Source: Niebla homalea
Lineage: Eukaryota > Ascomycota > Lecanoromycetes > Lecanorales > Ramalinaceae
DNA: 64,000 nucleotides
Direction of reading: 5' to 3'
Assembly: GCA_019925105.1 (NCBI GenBank)
Contig: JAHGAU010000032.1
Coordinates: forward strand, 620,001-684,000
Within the stretch, counting starts at the first letter, position 1; every line of letters starts with the position of its first letter. The notes below the pieces were generated by a model. It was not told the DNA's origin. It saw nothing but the letters and a program-made list of their open reading frames with translations, and ran no database searches. Below are positions 37,908 through 52,212 of this stretch, piece by piece. Made by a program: the position numbers and the translations under genes.

Positions 37908-40900
37908 ACTCCTTTTATAACGAAATATTACCCTCAATATTATTAGACTTTGAACTATATTACACTTATTTATATATATTTTAATTATATATATATTACT
38001 TATAATATCCTTTTAATAATTTAAATTATTATAGGTATAAAAGTTAAAAAAAAGGTATTATTATAATAATAATTTGCTTCTGTTTCTTTTATAATAAAAT
38101 TTACTTTTTTAATATTACGTATTATTAATAAATAATTCTTATCTTTCAACGCCGTTTATATATATATTTACTTACCCTTTTTATAGTTTTACTTTTAAGT
38201 TTTACTTAATAATAATAAATAAGTATATTAAGTCTTGATTTTCTTAAGGGCCCCTTCCGGTTCTATTATTCTAACTTATTAATTACGGTAACCTTAGTAT
38301 TTTACGTTTATTTATCTTAAGGCTCGGGTTACTTATATTTATATTTTTTTTTAAGTATAATATATTTGATTTATATAAAAGTATAACGCGTTTTACTTTA
38401 TTTATTAAAAGATTATAAATATTACCCCCTTATAAGGATCGGACCTTATAACCGTTTGTTCTTTACCTTTCACCTTTATTTATATATTTCTAATATTTTT
38501 TTTAGTCCCGTTATTATTAAATATATCTTAAGTAAATTCATTACGTAACTTTAAGTATATCTTAAGAAGGCTTAATTATTTAAATAAGCTTTATTTAAAT
38601 TTTATTCTATAAATTTCAATATCTCTTTTTATTAATATATTTAAGATAATATTATATGTAATTACTTAGCTTATACCCGTTTATTAATGCTATTTTTATA
38701 TTGATTTATTATATTAGTTTTAAAAAAGTAATTAAACGGGGAATAATGGTTTATTTTGGTTATTACTGCTTATATATTATTGCTTAAGAAAACAAAGGAA
38801 AGAAGAAAAAATAAAATGGTTATTTATTAATCTTCGGATAACCCTTTAACGTTTAATACTATATTCAATAATATTTATTAAAAATATATTTTTTATTATA
38901 GCTTTTAATATTTACCTTTATCTGCTTATATGCTTTTCCCTTAATTAATTAATATATTAAATATCTTTAAAGCTATATTTATTTATAAATAAAAAATGTT
39001 TTTATATTCTTTTAATACTTTACGTATAATCGTCTTAATATAAATATTTCTAAAAGGCATATTAAAAGGGGTTTTTTTTAAACGTGGTAATATTATTTAT
39101 TATTTTTATTATATTCCGTCCTAACCGATTCCGTCGGTAAATAAAACGTTAATAATAATATCCGATTATTTATTTATTTATTAATCTTACTACGTAATTA
39201 TTTATTTTATCCTTTTTACTTATTCGTCTTTCTTATTTTCTTTTATTCCTTTAAATTTCCTTACTTCTTTAATTTACTTAATTTTTACCTTTTTTTATAC
39301 TTTAATTAGTTTATTTTAAATTTAATTTAATTTTATACTTAATTATTAATTATCCTTTTAAAAGTATATATAGATTAATAACTTTAACATTATTTATTTA
39401 TTTTATATTTATATTAATTTACTTATAATCTTCGGAATCTTATAAAGGATTCTTTAATTATACTTATAGTAATTACGTTAATTATATCTTTATACCTTAA
39501 TAAGTATATTTTCATTATTAACCTTATTAAATTAAGTATATATATTCCTATTATAATAAGGGTTTCTTTACTTAATAATCGGTCAATATATTAAGAGTTG
39601 TATTTTATAATTTTTTAAAATTTTTATTTATTTTAGCTTTTTTACTTTTAAAAGCTTTTTATAATATATATTTAAGTTTACGCCTCTTATATACGTACTA
39701 AGGCCCGGGTATATATTAAATATTAATAAATTAACGGTAACCGTTATTTTACCTTTATTAATTACCGTTATATTAAAAGTTTATTAAATAACGTTTACTT
39801 AAATTATATCTTTAAATACCGGCCGGGCGATTATAGTTTGTATTTAAATATATATAAATTAATTCGCTTTTTAATCGATTATTATTAATTCCTTTTTATA
39901 GATTTTTAATATTGGGATATAATTTAAGTAAATACTTTTTCTTTAATATATTATATACCCTTTAATCTTAATATTAATCGTAAGTTTCATATATTTTATA
40001 ATTAATTATAATTTATAGTTAACTTAATAACTATAGTTTTAATAAGTACCTTTTTCTTTATCCTTGATATTTAATATTTAATTATTATTATTTAATTATT
40101 ATTATTATAGTTTACTTTTAATCCTTAATTATTTCGTTTTATTATTTAATTACTTTAATAATTTCGGTCATTTTACTTATCTCCTTTACCTTTTATTTAA
40201 TTAATTTAGCCGTTTATATCGCCTTTTTTTTATACCTATTTACTTAATTAACTTTTTCGGTTTAAGCGCGTTAATTATTTTTATATCAATTTAATCTTAT
40301 TGATATCGTTGGCCCCTCTTAGTCATATGAGTTTGGTTAGCGTAAAAAAGCCTATATAAAATATAGTTTATCCTTTTTAAGGATTAATACCTTAATGGAA
40401 TGATATAAATAATCGCTTAAAAAGCGATAATATTATTTATCCGATTTAAACTTAATTAAGGATATCTTTAATTTAAGTTTTAATAATTTTAATCTTAATA
40501 AGTTATTTCTCCGTTTTATATATAAAGTAATTATTAACCGGTTTTTTATTTAAATAATATATTTACCCGGGCTTTTTTATTAACTTTTTTTCCTTTTAAG
40601 TCCGTTACTTATGCTATACGTATACCGTAACCTTTACCCGTATTTTTATAAGTATTTCTTTTTTAATAAGTTTTTCTTTTTATTTTATTCTTATATATAT
40701 AATAGCCTTTAAATTTCTTGATTTAAATATATTTCTTTAACCGTTCTTAATTAAGGTTACTTCCGTAAATAATATAATTATATTTTAAAAAGAAATTTAT
40801 ATCTTTTTTTAATTTTATATCGTTAACCTTAATAGACCCTATATTCCGGATTATTCTTAAGCTTGTTATACATAATTTATATTGTTTAACTTTAATTTTA

Positions 40901-43366
40901 AATTAAAGTTATTAAGTATATTATTATATTTTTAATCTTAATATATACTTTATTAAAAAAAGTATATATATAATTATTTAGAAATTAAAATTTTAATTAA
41001 TTTTTAAGTTATTCTATTAGCTCCCTTGGTCGTATTACCGGGCTTACCTATCGGATTACCTTTTTAATAACGGGTTGTTTTCATTTTTAATTATATCCTT
41101 ATATATACACCGGTCCTTTTATTCCGTTTCTGTTTCCGCTCTTAAGGTAAAATAGTTAATACGGTCTTATGCCCCGTAACTACCGTAATAAAGGATAATA
41201 CTGGATATATTCCTATATTCCAAGGGTATAATTAAGGTTTTAATTACCCGTTATTTAAAATGATTTTTATATTTATATTAACGGTATATTCTACTTATAT
41301 TTTTAATATAATATCTATAATTACTTTAATATTTAGATTTATAGTCCGTAAAAAAAACGTTTTTTAAATAGATTTTTTAATATATAACCTTAATACTTAA
41401 TTATACTTTTATTTATATATTACTTTTAATATGTTTTTTCTTTCTTTTAAGGAAATATTTTTAATTATAAATAATTATAACTTTTTATAAATTTATTATT
41501 TTATAGCTTATAATATAAAAAATAAAAGACTATAAATAAAAAGCTAAAGGCTTAATAACACTTTATTTATACTTATTTCTTCCGAATCTTTGCTCTATTT
41601 TTATTTCCCTTCTTTTTTTTTAGTTTTTCGTTTTTAATTATATTTATTAAAGTAACTATTTACTCCTTTTTTTCCCTTTTTGTTTTATAATTTTTAAATC
41701 TATATTTTTTAAGATCTTTAATATACCGAAATGTGAAAGTAAATAAAATAAAAATATAAAGGAAACGGCGTTATATTACTTATATATACTTTTTCCCCTT
41801 AAATTATACCATCTATAATTATAACGGGTTTTAAAGGATTAAAATATTCTTTATTTACGTCCGCCGGATTTTAATTCTTTTTATTATTTTTAACTTTAAC
41901 TTATCGGAGGGTTTAAGATACCCGGTATATAATATAAATACTTTAATATAATTCTTATAAAATAAATTAAATATAAAAGTTCTATTTATCCTTTTTAATA
42001 TATATAAAGCTTTATACTTTTTTATAAAGGCCTTAATAATATATAATCCGACTTAACGGAACTTAAATTTCTTAAGATTAAGGGTAAGATTTTATCGTAT
42101 AATTAAATTTTTTTAATAGGTTTTAGCCTTATATTTTTTTATTATAGTGTTTCTTTTATTAATCTTTTATTACGTTTAACTTCTTTTATAACTTTTCCTT
42201 AATATTTACCCGGTTTATTATAAATCTTTAAATAACTTTATATATTACTTTTTTAAAGGCGGTATTATTCTTTTTATAATATGTATTTTGATTTTTAACT
42301 TAATTACGTTTTATTTATATATTATATTTAATTTAACTTTAAAGAAAATGTTAATAAGGATATACCTTAAATCTTTAATGTATTTTAAGTTAATACTTAA
42401 TATCGTTAATCTTCCCGTTTATACTTAATTATATTTTTATTAAATTTACGTTTTCCTTATTATATTTTATTAAATTTAATTATTAAACTTTATTATACTT
42501 ATTTTTTTATATATTATACTTAATATAAAAAGAAATCGGATATTATATAACCGGAAAAAGCTTTTTATCCTTTTATTTATAAATACCTTTTTAATATTTA
42601 TATATATCGTAAAGGGTTTTAAGTAATAATTTATATATTTTTTTAACGTAACGATTACGTCCTTTACTTTAATCGATATAATATAGAATAATTATATAAA
42701 TTATAAGAAATAATTTACTATATTAAAGACGTATTAAAGACCGTTTTATATTTATTTAAAAAAGTTAATAAAATCTGTTTTAAATAAATTAAAAAAAGTT
42801 TTTACCTTAATTAAACTTAATGAAACCGTACGGTTTTTATATATTTACTTTATATAAGTTATATACTTTTATATATATTTCATAATATTTTTTATCATGT
42901 CCGGTTATTAATAACGATACCGTAATTTTTTAATATAATTTTTAATAAGAAGTATTCCGTATTATTATAAACTTTTTTAAGTATTTATATTATTTTTTCT
43001 TTTATTAAATATATTATTTAACGTTTTTTATATCGGTAAAATAACTTATTAACGGTTAAATTAAATCTATAATTTATAAGTTATTTATTACATTTAATTT
43101 ATTAAACCGTATTTTTTTCCTTTAACTTTATTTTTATCTTAAGGTATTTAATAATATTAATATATTAATTATCGTCTTTATAATAAAGTAATTCCTTAAG
43201 TTTTAATATTTCCGTAAGTTTATAATTAATTTATATATATTCTATTTCGTAATTATTATTTAATTTTATACTATATATCCGTATTAACTTATTATCGATT
43301 ATCCTTTATAATTATAATTCTTTTATATATTTTTTTATTTACGCTTTTTTCTATTAACTTTCCTTT
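37658..43366 (-). mobile_element. Gypsy A3, 3' half (minus strand)
   Basis: The reverse complement is collinear with A1 9863-15573 (5709 against 5711 bp) with no internal insertion. It contains the 3' LTR (37658-37907), the post-integrase region (about 38000-41700), integrase (about 41850-43240) and the end of RNase H. It inserted into RT of LINE copy 3 and is itself cut at 43366 by Gypsy D; it resumes at 57406. CCTTT at 43362-43366 is the Gypsy D target duplicate. Confidence 0.87.
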
Positions 43367-43711
43367 TGTTAGACTGACTCCGCTGGCGGCACGCCGGCGG
43401 GACTAATAAAGGTAGGTATAGAAGACGTAACGTTACGGTCTGGATACTTAAGTACCACTTTAATAAGTAGATTAAGAATAAGATTAATTCTTAAGGAACT
43501 TAGAAAGAATTAAGGTATAACCTTTACTTAAAATAAAAATAATAATTACCCTATTTTGCGCCTATTAAGTTATAGCTTATAAATAACGTATATTAAGGTT
43601 ATTATTAAAGCCCTTTATTAAGGCTTTTTATTAAGGTTTAACGGTTTACCTTAACGTAATAATATAACGTATTATTATAACGTTAACGTAAAGATAATAT
43701 TAACTATTAAT
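43367..43711 (-). repeat. 3' LTR of Gypsy D
   Basis: This is a 345 bp LTR. The outer 70 bases (43367 to about 43436) are GC-rich and intact, including a CGCTGGCGGCACGCCGGCGG palindromic core. The inner part is heavily RIP-mutated. It pairs with 57057-57400. Confidence 0.87.
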
Positions 43712-45370
43712 AATTAATTTTTCCTTTATACGTTAATCTTTAAGGCATAAAGAAATATATTTAAAAACTTAATATAAAACCGGTTAAATATAAAGCTTAT
43801 TAAAAACCTATTATTAAACCTAATAAAAAAAGGGTAAAAAGAAAAGAGTCCTTAGGTATATATATAAATATAATACTATTTATTTAATAATAATATAATA
43901 AAGGTATTTTATATTAATAAGTAATTAACGTAACTTATAAAGCTTATTAAAAACCTTTTTATAAAACTTAGTAAAAAATAAAAATAAAAAAAGAGTTTTT
44001 ACGGTATTAATTAATAATTACTTAAGGTTTTACTATTAATTTATTACGTTATAATAAAGGTAAGCGTTATTATAAAAATAATACGTAATTATAATAAGAT
44101 TTTTATTTTATTTTAAACCTTTTTTCTTTTCTCCTTAATAGTTTTAATCGTTTTTATAAATATAATATATTAAGGGTCTATATAAGTATTTATAAGTTAA
44201 TATACGTATAACTATATACCCTCGTTATTTATATTATTATTATAGTAAATAACGTTAACGTTATATAAACGTTTTACTTACGTTAATAATCCGTTTATTT
44301 TTATTTCTTAATAAAATATATAAGTTTACTTTAATTTTTAAGTAATATAACGTATACATAATAACGTTTTATTCGACTTATTTCTTATAAAATAAACTTT
44401 TATATTAATAAAGCTTTTTATTTTATTATAAATATTATAATAAACGATACCCTTCCCGTTGCCTTCCTATAGGTATCCTTAATACCGTTAAACCGTTATT
44501 ACTTTAATATATATATAGTTCCCGGATTAATTATAAACTTGGATAACTTAATAAATATATAAGTATTAATTAATTGGTACGCGGTTTATTAAGGTATAAG
44601 CTTAATACGTATAAAAATATAATAAAATCCTTTAAGATTTTAAAGTTTTCCGGTTAAATATTAATTAAACGTTAATTACCGTTAATCGGACGGAATATAC
44701 GTTCCGTTAAGTTACCTTAAAAGTTAAAAAGGAAATATTAATCCTTTAGATTAAGAAAAAGGCGCATATTATCTATATTAAGGCGGCAGAAAGAAAGGTT
44801 ATCCGGTTTAAAGAATAAAAAAATAAATCGCAATTTAATAATAAGACGATAATATTAACGTTTAATAACTAAATCGGTTTAATATGAAGGGTTTAAGCTT
44901 TTTATAAGAGTCAATTCCGTTAAGGAGTTACTCTTTATTTCCCGATCGTATATCCGGAATAGGGAAATAAGACTTTAAACTTATAATATTTAATAACTTA
45001 AAAAATAAAAAAAAAGGAGGGAAATACGGGCTTTAATTTATTTAAAGAAAAGGAAAAGAGGTTATACCCTTTTTAACGGTACCGTTAAAAAAATTAACCT
45101 TAATTTTTAAAAATAATACCTTAAAATTAAATTAAAAAGTTTTTCCGGCGAATAATATTAAAGAAAGGCCTTTAATTAAAACGGAAAAAAAAACAGAGAA
45201 AAAAAAGGAAAAGAAGGATAAAAAAAATACGATGCCTTTATATCTATCCTTTATTTTATTAACTTATTTATAAAGGGAAAAAGTTTATATTAACGTGGAA
45301 TTATAAATTATTTTTTTGTTTTTATATATTAAAATTAATATTATCAATAATAATAGAGTATTAAAATAAA
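43712..45370 (-). other. Gypsy D internal sequence next to the 3' LTR
   Basis: This belongs to Gypsy D by position. Its first 300 bases have a second copy at about 26955-27295 plus 33110-33200. I could read no protein domain with confidence. Short purine-rich stretches occur near 45010-45040 and 45180-45230. It may contain the region downstream of integrase and the 3' untranslated region. Confidence 0.5.
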
Positions 45371-48300
45371 GCGTAAGAATAGCGACGAACAACGGGACCC
45401 TAGAGGTCAGAAACGATGCACGCGTATATAGCTTAAGTAATAGTAAGGATAATACTTTAAATACGATAAACGGAAACGGAATAATAATAAAAGTAAAGGG
45501 GGAGGAAGGGTAAGTAACTTAAGTTAATAGGAACGGTAATAAGTTATATAAATAACGTAATAAATACGAAATAAAAAAGCTTTAAATTAAATAAGGAGTT
45601 TATAATTAATAAAATACGTATAAAAAAATATATATAATATATAAAGGTATTATTATAAAAGGTAATAAATAAAAAGCGGAAGGAACGAAGATAATATGCG
45701 GGGATAAATAAAGGGTAAACGGAGGCGTAAAAGGTTTTATTAAGTATATATAAATTAAAAGAAAACTAAGTAAAAATAAAGAAATATTAAATAAATAAGA
45801 ATAAATTATAAAAAAAGGTAATTATTAAATATACGGGGGAAAAATAAAAAAAGAAGAAATAATAAGGATATTAAAAAGTTTCCTTATAATTATATAGAAA
45901 AATATTACGTTAAAGATTTAACCGATATTATAAATCGGGTTACGGGGAATAAAAGACTTTTATATAAATACGGGGAGAAATTTAAGGGAATTAAAGAGAT
46001 TACGTAAAGCTTAAAAAACGGTAATAAAAGTACCGGCGGATAAAAATAAAAGGAGATAAAAAGGATATATATAAAGTAAGGGAGCGACGGGGGAGGCTTT
46101 AAAGAAAGGAGCGGGGATAAGCTAAATAATAAAAGCTATAAGGGCGGCGTTAACGTTAACGGTAAAAAAGGTAAGGGCGGAAGAGAAAATAACGGTATTA
46201 AGGAAAATAAGGATTATAATTATACGATTATTAAACGAGGAAAAAAGAAATATAGCGGTAAAAGTAAATCCGTTATAATTAATAAAAACGTTTAAGGTTA
46301 CGGAAAAGTTATTAATAGAATAAATTATTACGGTATATAAGCTATAAAGTAAAGATATCCTTTTTAATATAGCCTTATTAAAAATGAAAAAGGGGTTAAA
46401 GAAGTTAAAAGGATAAACTGGTAAAAAAAGGTATAAAACGGTAAAGGTATTAAGGTAATTTTTTATTATTACGGTAAACTGGATATATTTAATAAAATTT
46501 ATAAAGGAGGAAAGGGAAATTATTTTAAGGCGGATAAAGAAAAAAAATATGGTTTTTTACTTTAAATTAAAGATTATTAATTATAATCTCCTTTTTATAA
46601 TAAAAAGGCTAAATACTTTTATTTATATAAAAAAATACTTTATAATTATTTTAAGCGTAACGTTAATAAAGATATATAATAATATCCTTAATAAAAAGGT
46701 AATAAAGGGTAAATCTTTTAAATTAATAAGACCTTAAAATTAAATAATAAATATTTATTAATACTTTAAATATTAAAGGTATAAATATATTATTATAAAG
46801 TACCTTAATAATATAAAGTATATAATATATATTAAAAGGTATAATACGTATAAATACGTTAACTTAATAATAAAAAGCCTAATAAAAAATATGTTAAAAT
46901 ACGTAACGTACGGTAATAATAATTACTTAACGTAAAACTTATGGTATACGGTAAAAATAAAGGAAACTTAACGTAAAAAGATTAAAATAACAATTAAGGT
47001 TTAACGTTATAATTTATATAAATTTAGATTAATAAAATAATTAAAAACGGTTTTAAAACGTAAATAAAGCTTATTAAACGGGAAAGGATAAAACGCGGTA
47101 ATTAATAACGTAAAGAAGAAGAAGCTTATAATAATATTAATTTTTAAGGCCGGCCGCTTAACCGGGATTATTATTATAATAAGAAAATTAAGATAAATAA
47201 CGCTTAACCTTAAAAAAAAACTATTTATATAAATAAAAGTTAATAAAAAGAATTTAACGGACGTTAATATTTAATATATTTATATTTTTAAGGGTAATAT
47301 ACTATAATATACGTAAAGAAGTAATTAAAGTTATAATATTAATATTTAAATTTAAAAAAATAAAAAATATTAATATTATAATAATATAAAAGCCGTTATA
47401 TAATTTATATATTTATTTTTTAATTAACCCGGAAGATGGTTTTTATTTAACCTTTAAAAGTAATAAAATAACACGGATATATTTTTTTATTAATAAGAAA
47501 TCAAATATAAATAGTTAAAACGTTACCTATTACGGAGGGAACTTATATATATTCCGGATCGTATAAAAAGGGGATATTAAGGATAATTTAAATATTTATA
47601 ATACGTCTAATCCGTTACCGATTAATAAGAAAAAACCTTTTATAATCCCGTTATTTAAGGATATTAAAATTATACTTAATAAGTACCTTTTAATAAAGGA
47701 CTTTAATTTTTATTACGTTTAATAAAACGAAAACGATAATATAATTAATTATATTGAATTTAAGGAATTATTAATAATTATTATATAATTTAATTTTATA
47801 TTATTAACGTTAAAAGGGGTTATTATATAAGAAAGCCGTAAACTTAAAATTATAATTAACTTAATATTTAACTCGGAAAATATTATTAACTTAATTATAA
47901 TATATAAACCCTGAAAAAACCTAAAATACGGTTTAAATTACGTTCCGATATAAACGATTTTAAATTAATTTATTAATATAACTTTACTTTTACTGTTTAA
48001 ATAAACGTAAAAAACCGTTAAGGAAGTTAAGGTATTTATAAAAGCGGTAAAAATAATATTTTAATTAACGGAGCTCCCCCGGCTTAATAATAAAGAATAA
48101 ATTAATTGTTTTATAAAACGGATAATAAAAGCTTTAAATAAAGTAATTAATATTATAATTTTAATAATAAAGTTATTTTAAAAAGTTAAAATTTATTAAA
48201 ATAAAAAATATATAAAAACGATTATAAAGGTAAAAGCGTTTATAAAATAAATTATTAAATATAAAAACCGGGAAATACTTTAACGGTTAAAAAAAACTTA

Positions 48301-51175
48301 AAAGGAAAAAAAAAGAATTATCCGGAAGGTTAAGTAAATATACTTCCGGGTTATAATATATAACTTAACGGTTTCCTTTTATAATATTTAAAAATTAATA
48401 AAATATAATAAAAAATAAAGTAAAAAACTTGAATTTATCTTTAAGTTTTTACCCTTAAAAAGACCAGATGGTACAGTAATAAATACCTTTAAAAATAAAA
48501 TTAAAACTCTTAAAAAAGCGTTTTTTCTTCCGTTACCGGAAGTTAACCTAATAGATATCGACGGTACAATATATTTTAAATTAATAATAATAAGTAAAAT
48601 AATAACCCAAAAAATAATAATTAAAATAATTAATAAATTAAAAAAGGATAAAACCCCGGACTTAATAATATATTAAATAAATTCTTATCTATAATAACGT
48701 TATTATTTAAAGAGGTTTTTACTTATTTATTTTAAGTTTATTTTAATATAAAATATTATTTTTATAAATTTAAGGAAATTAAAATAATTATCTTTAAGAA
48801 ACCGGTTAAGTTAAATTATTTAAAAATAAAATTATATAAACTTATAATATTCCTTTATACGTTAAAAAAGGCTTTAAAAATAATAATTATAAAGATCTTA
48901 AATAATTACGTAAAAAAATATAAATTACTCCTTAATTAATAAATAAAAATAAGAAGAAAACGGTTAATAAAAACGATTCTTAAAGGCTTAATTAATAACG
49001 TATATACGGTATAAAACTATAAAAAGAAATATATTATAAGTCTTTTTTCCTTAAATATTATAAGGACATTCGATAAAATAAATTATTAAAGGTTACTATA
49101 TAATTTATGGAAAAAAAAGGTTTTATTTTTTTTAATAAATTAAATAAAAAGTTTCTTAAATAATTAAGTAACGTTAATTAACTTAAGATAAAAGATAAGT
49201 ATAATAAAGCCCGTAATAATAAGGATTTTTTAAAGGTTATTTATCTTTTTAATCTTATTTTTATTCTTTAATAGTCCGTTTATTAAAAACTTAATAAAGT
49301 TAAAATAAAAGGTTTAAATAAAGGGCTTTATTAACGATATTTACCTTTTAGCTTATAGTATATTTATTCGTACGAATTATTTAAAGTTAAAATAAACTTA
49401 TAAAGTCTATTTACAATAAGTAAAGATATATAAGGCCTAGTTCGCCTTATATAAGTATAAATTTATTTATATAATAAAGAGCTTAAAGCTATATAATATA
49501 ATAATTATAATAAACTTAAATAATATAACGGTAAAATTAAAAGTTAATATTAAGATATTTAGTTTATAAATTAATAAAAAACTAAATTAAAAGGATTATA
49601 TAAAAAAGGTCCAAAAGAAAATAATTTTATAGGAAAGGGGCCTTATTTACCTTATAACGTTAACGTAAGGAATTACCTTATAAAAGGTTAAAACTATTTA
49701 TTAAGCGGTTATAAAGTTTACGATAATATACGTAATAGTTATTTAATACGTACTTAAGGGTACGCTTAAATATAAGAAAAAGCCCATCCGATAATTATAA
49801 AAGGTTTAAAACCGATACTTAAAAGTAATAAATAAAGTATATAAAGCGATTTTTATTTTAATATTAAAATTTAAAATTTTTATATTATTAATAAAGCTAA
49901 CTTTAAATTAAATAATTATTTAAATAAAACTTAAAAAAGATATAAATTTAATTATATTAATAAGAAACGAACGTATTTACTAGAATTATAAAAGGCCTTA
50001 AATAAAAAAGTATAGAAAAAAGGTATTTATCTTTTTTACGGAAATTAAACTGGAATAAGTTAAAAAAAAGGTTAATTTAATTTACGTTTAAGAAGTTAAT
50101 ATGGAAATATATAAATTTTTATTTAAAGTAAAAACGGCGGAAGAAAAGAAGACTATAAAGGTAAAATTAACGGTAATTACTTTATAAACTATAAGGAAAT
50201 AAATAAAGCATTAACATAAATATAAAGAATTAATCTTTTAAGGGCGATAATATTTAACGTTAAATAGTAATAAACTTATTAATAAATATCTTTAACGTTA
50301 CGGGATTATAAAGAAAAATAATAATACGTTAATAATTTAACTCCGGATAAATAAAAATAGCTTAATTTATTTCTTTTTTATTATATATATTAATAACCGG
50401 ATTAACGTTAACTATAAATATAAATAATAAAAGTAAAATATTATATACATATTAATCTCCTATTTATTATTTAAGGAGCTTAAATTAAGATTAATTAAAA
50501 AAATAGGGATTAATAATTATTATTAAATACTTATTAATAAAAAGGATATTAAGGCGGCCGTTAAATTTATAATAATTACGGGCTTATTATTATAGTTTAA
50601 CTTAATTAAAGAAATAGAAAAAATAATTAAAAACCTAATTAAAAAATTTCGCTACCGATTTAAAGATAAAAAGTAATGGCGGAAAAATTATACTTAGTAA
50701 AGGGCTAAAGGGGCTATAGATACCGGGGCGGTATAAAAAACGATACTATATCGGTTAATAAAGTTATATAAATAAAATAATAATAATATACGTATCGGTA
50801 AAGATATTAACGTTAAACGTTTAAAATTAATAATGTTAAACGTTAAACGCTTATAATCTATATATTATTAAAAAGCAATAAAATAAATAATATTATTAAA
50901 ACTATTAATACGTTAACGTAAACCCAGTAAATATACTTATTAACCTTTTATTACCCTTAATAACTTTACTTTTTTAACTTTATTTATTTATCATTTATTT
51001 AATAATATCTTAAGCGCTTATAATTTAATATTTATGCTTTTTCGCCTTTTTTAATATTATTACGGTTATTATTAAAGCTATTTTTATTAATTATAATATT
51101 ATAATAAAGATAATCGCCCCCGTAATACCGGTTTATTTGCGCACATAATACCCGTAGTAAATAAAGTTATTAATT
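45371..51175 (+). mobile_element. LINE copy 4, full length but diverged at the 3' end
   Basis: The 5' end has GCGACGAACAACGGGACCC, with the ORF1 start changed from ATG to ATA (45379). It aligns with LINE copy 2 through endonuclease and RT. The catalytic box at 49327-49338 reads FIND, keeping the second Asp that the other copies have lost, followed by IYLLAYS. Downstream of about 50690 it diverges. Weak matches (ATTACGGTTATTATTAA, then AATACCGG and CCCGTAGTAAAT near 51130-51165) suggest a related 3' end at about 51175 without a clear (AATC)n tail. The 5.8 kb span equals that of copy 2. It is inserted in Gypsy D. The 3' limit and target duplicate are uncertain. Confidence 0.78.
46549..46737 (+). 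pseudogene. Uninterrupted stretch of LINE copy 4 ORF1
   Basis: This 62-codon open stretch is in the true ORF1 frame: FYFKLKIINYNL...IKRLN...KKYFIIILSVTLIKIYNNIL aligns with the pre-knuckle region of LINE copy 2 near 28500-28700. It lacks stops by chance. It is not an independent gene; the Met at 46549 is internal. The zinc-knuckle region follows at about 46770-46950. Confidence 0.6.
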
Positions 51176-51265
51176 AAAGTTTAAACTCTAGTAATTTTAC
51201 GGAAGGATAACGTATAAGGGCTAAATAGTTATAATATTAATTATATATATAGTTATTAACCATAT
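51176..51265 (-). other. Short Gypsy D segment between LINE copy 4 and the foldback element
   Basis: Ninety AT-rich bases remain between the estimated LINE 3' end and the ATATAACC duplicate of the foldback element. No feature can be read in them. They are assigned to Gypsy D only by position. Confidence 0.35.
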
Positions 51266-51273
51266 ATATAACC

Positions 51274-52212
51274 TACTCCCCCAACCGGTACGGGATTGAT
51301 CCCGCGGGATAGGTACGGGATAGGTACGGGACCGGTACGGGATAGGGAAAGGGTATCCTTATCCCGTACGGTGGCAAACGGTATGGGACGGTATGGGACC
51401 GGGAAATGCCAAGATACCGGTGGCGGATTAAATAAGGGGCTGAAAGGGTGAAAAGGGGCTAAAAGGGTGAAAAGGGGCTAAAAGGGTGAAAAGGGGCTAA
51501 AAGGGTGAAAAGGGGTGCAGGTAAGGGTGCAGGTGGTGGTATAGGTGAGGGTGGTAATAAGGTGTAGGTAAGGGTGGTGAGGGTGGTAAGGGAAATAAGG
51601 GTGGTGAGGGTGATAAGGGTGGTGAGGGTAGTAAGGGTGATAAGGGTAGTAAGGGCTAAAAGGGGTAAAGTGAGGGTGGATGAGCATAAAGATTGATATA
51701 AAAATTCATAAAGAAAGTTTTTTAGTGGTTTATCGATAACCGGAATATAGTTAGTCCGGTTATCGATAAACCATTAAAAAATTATTTGTGTCAATCTTTA
51801 TGCTTATCCACCCTCACTTTACCTCTTTTAGCCCTCATTACCCTTATCACCCTTACTACCCTCATCACCCTCACCACCCTTATCACCCTCACCACCCTTA
51901 CCACCCTCACCACCCTTATCACCCTTATCACCCTCACCACCCTTACCTACACCTTATTACCACCCTCACCTATACCACCACCTGCACCCTTACCTGCACC
52001 CCTTTTCACCCTTTTAGCCCCTTTTCACCCTTTTAGCCCCTTTTCACCCTTTCAGCCCCTTATTTAATCCGCCACCGGTATCTTGGCATTTCCTGGTCCC
52101 ATACCGCCGGGATAGGTACGGTACGGGAACGGGATAGCCCTCTATACTATACCGGCCGGTATAGGAAGACCATAATCAAATCCCGTCCCGTACCGTACCG
52201 GTTGGGGGAGTA
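51274..52212. mobile_element. 939 bp GC-rich foldback element with 8 bp target duplication (hAT-like)
   Basis: The ends are inverted: TACTCCCCCAACCGGTACGG on the left and its complement on the right. The 8 bp ATATAACC is duplicated outside (51266-51273 and 52213-52220), typical of hAT transposons. Inversion continues to the centre, so that arms of about 470 and 457 bp flank a 12-base loop (51744-51755), with CCGGTTATCGATAAACCA at the inner stem. The arms carry an 18 bp repeat (AAAAGGGGCTAAAAGGGTG type) and a 9 bp AGGGTGRTR repeat. CA and TG are abundant, so RIP has not acted. There is no transposase. Long frames encoding His-Pro-Tyr repeats at 51478-51687 and 51786-52067 are translations of the tandem repeat, not genes. 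Confidence 0.8.
51435..51660. repeat. Tandem repeats in the left arm of the foldback element
   Basis: An 18 bp unit (GAAAAGGGGCTAAAAGGGT type) is repeated about four times from 51445 to 51510. It is followed by an imperfect 9 bp AGGGTGRTR array to about 51655. GGG occurs about every nine bases, so the strand has G-quadruplex potential. The right arm has the complementary arrays (about 51835-52060) with fewer 18 bp units. Confidence 0.75.

Noticed and set aside
51590..51660. Telomere-like G-rich repeat
   Set aside because: The unit is AGGGTGRTR (9 bp) rather than TTAGGG, and it lies within an inverted-arm element far from any end.
51786..52067. Long open frames encoding His-Pro-Tyr or Leu-Thr repeats in the foldback element
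   Set aside because: Two overlapping frames and the inverse arm are all open because the DNA is a 9 bp tandem repeat without stops. There is no start context, no non-repetitive domain and no relative.
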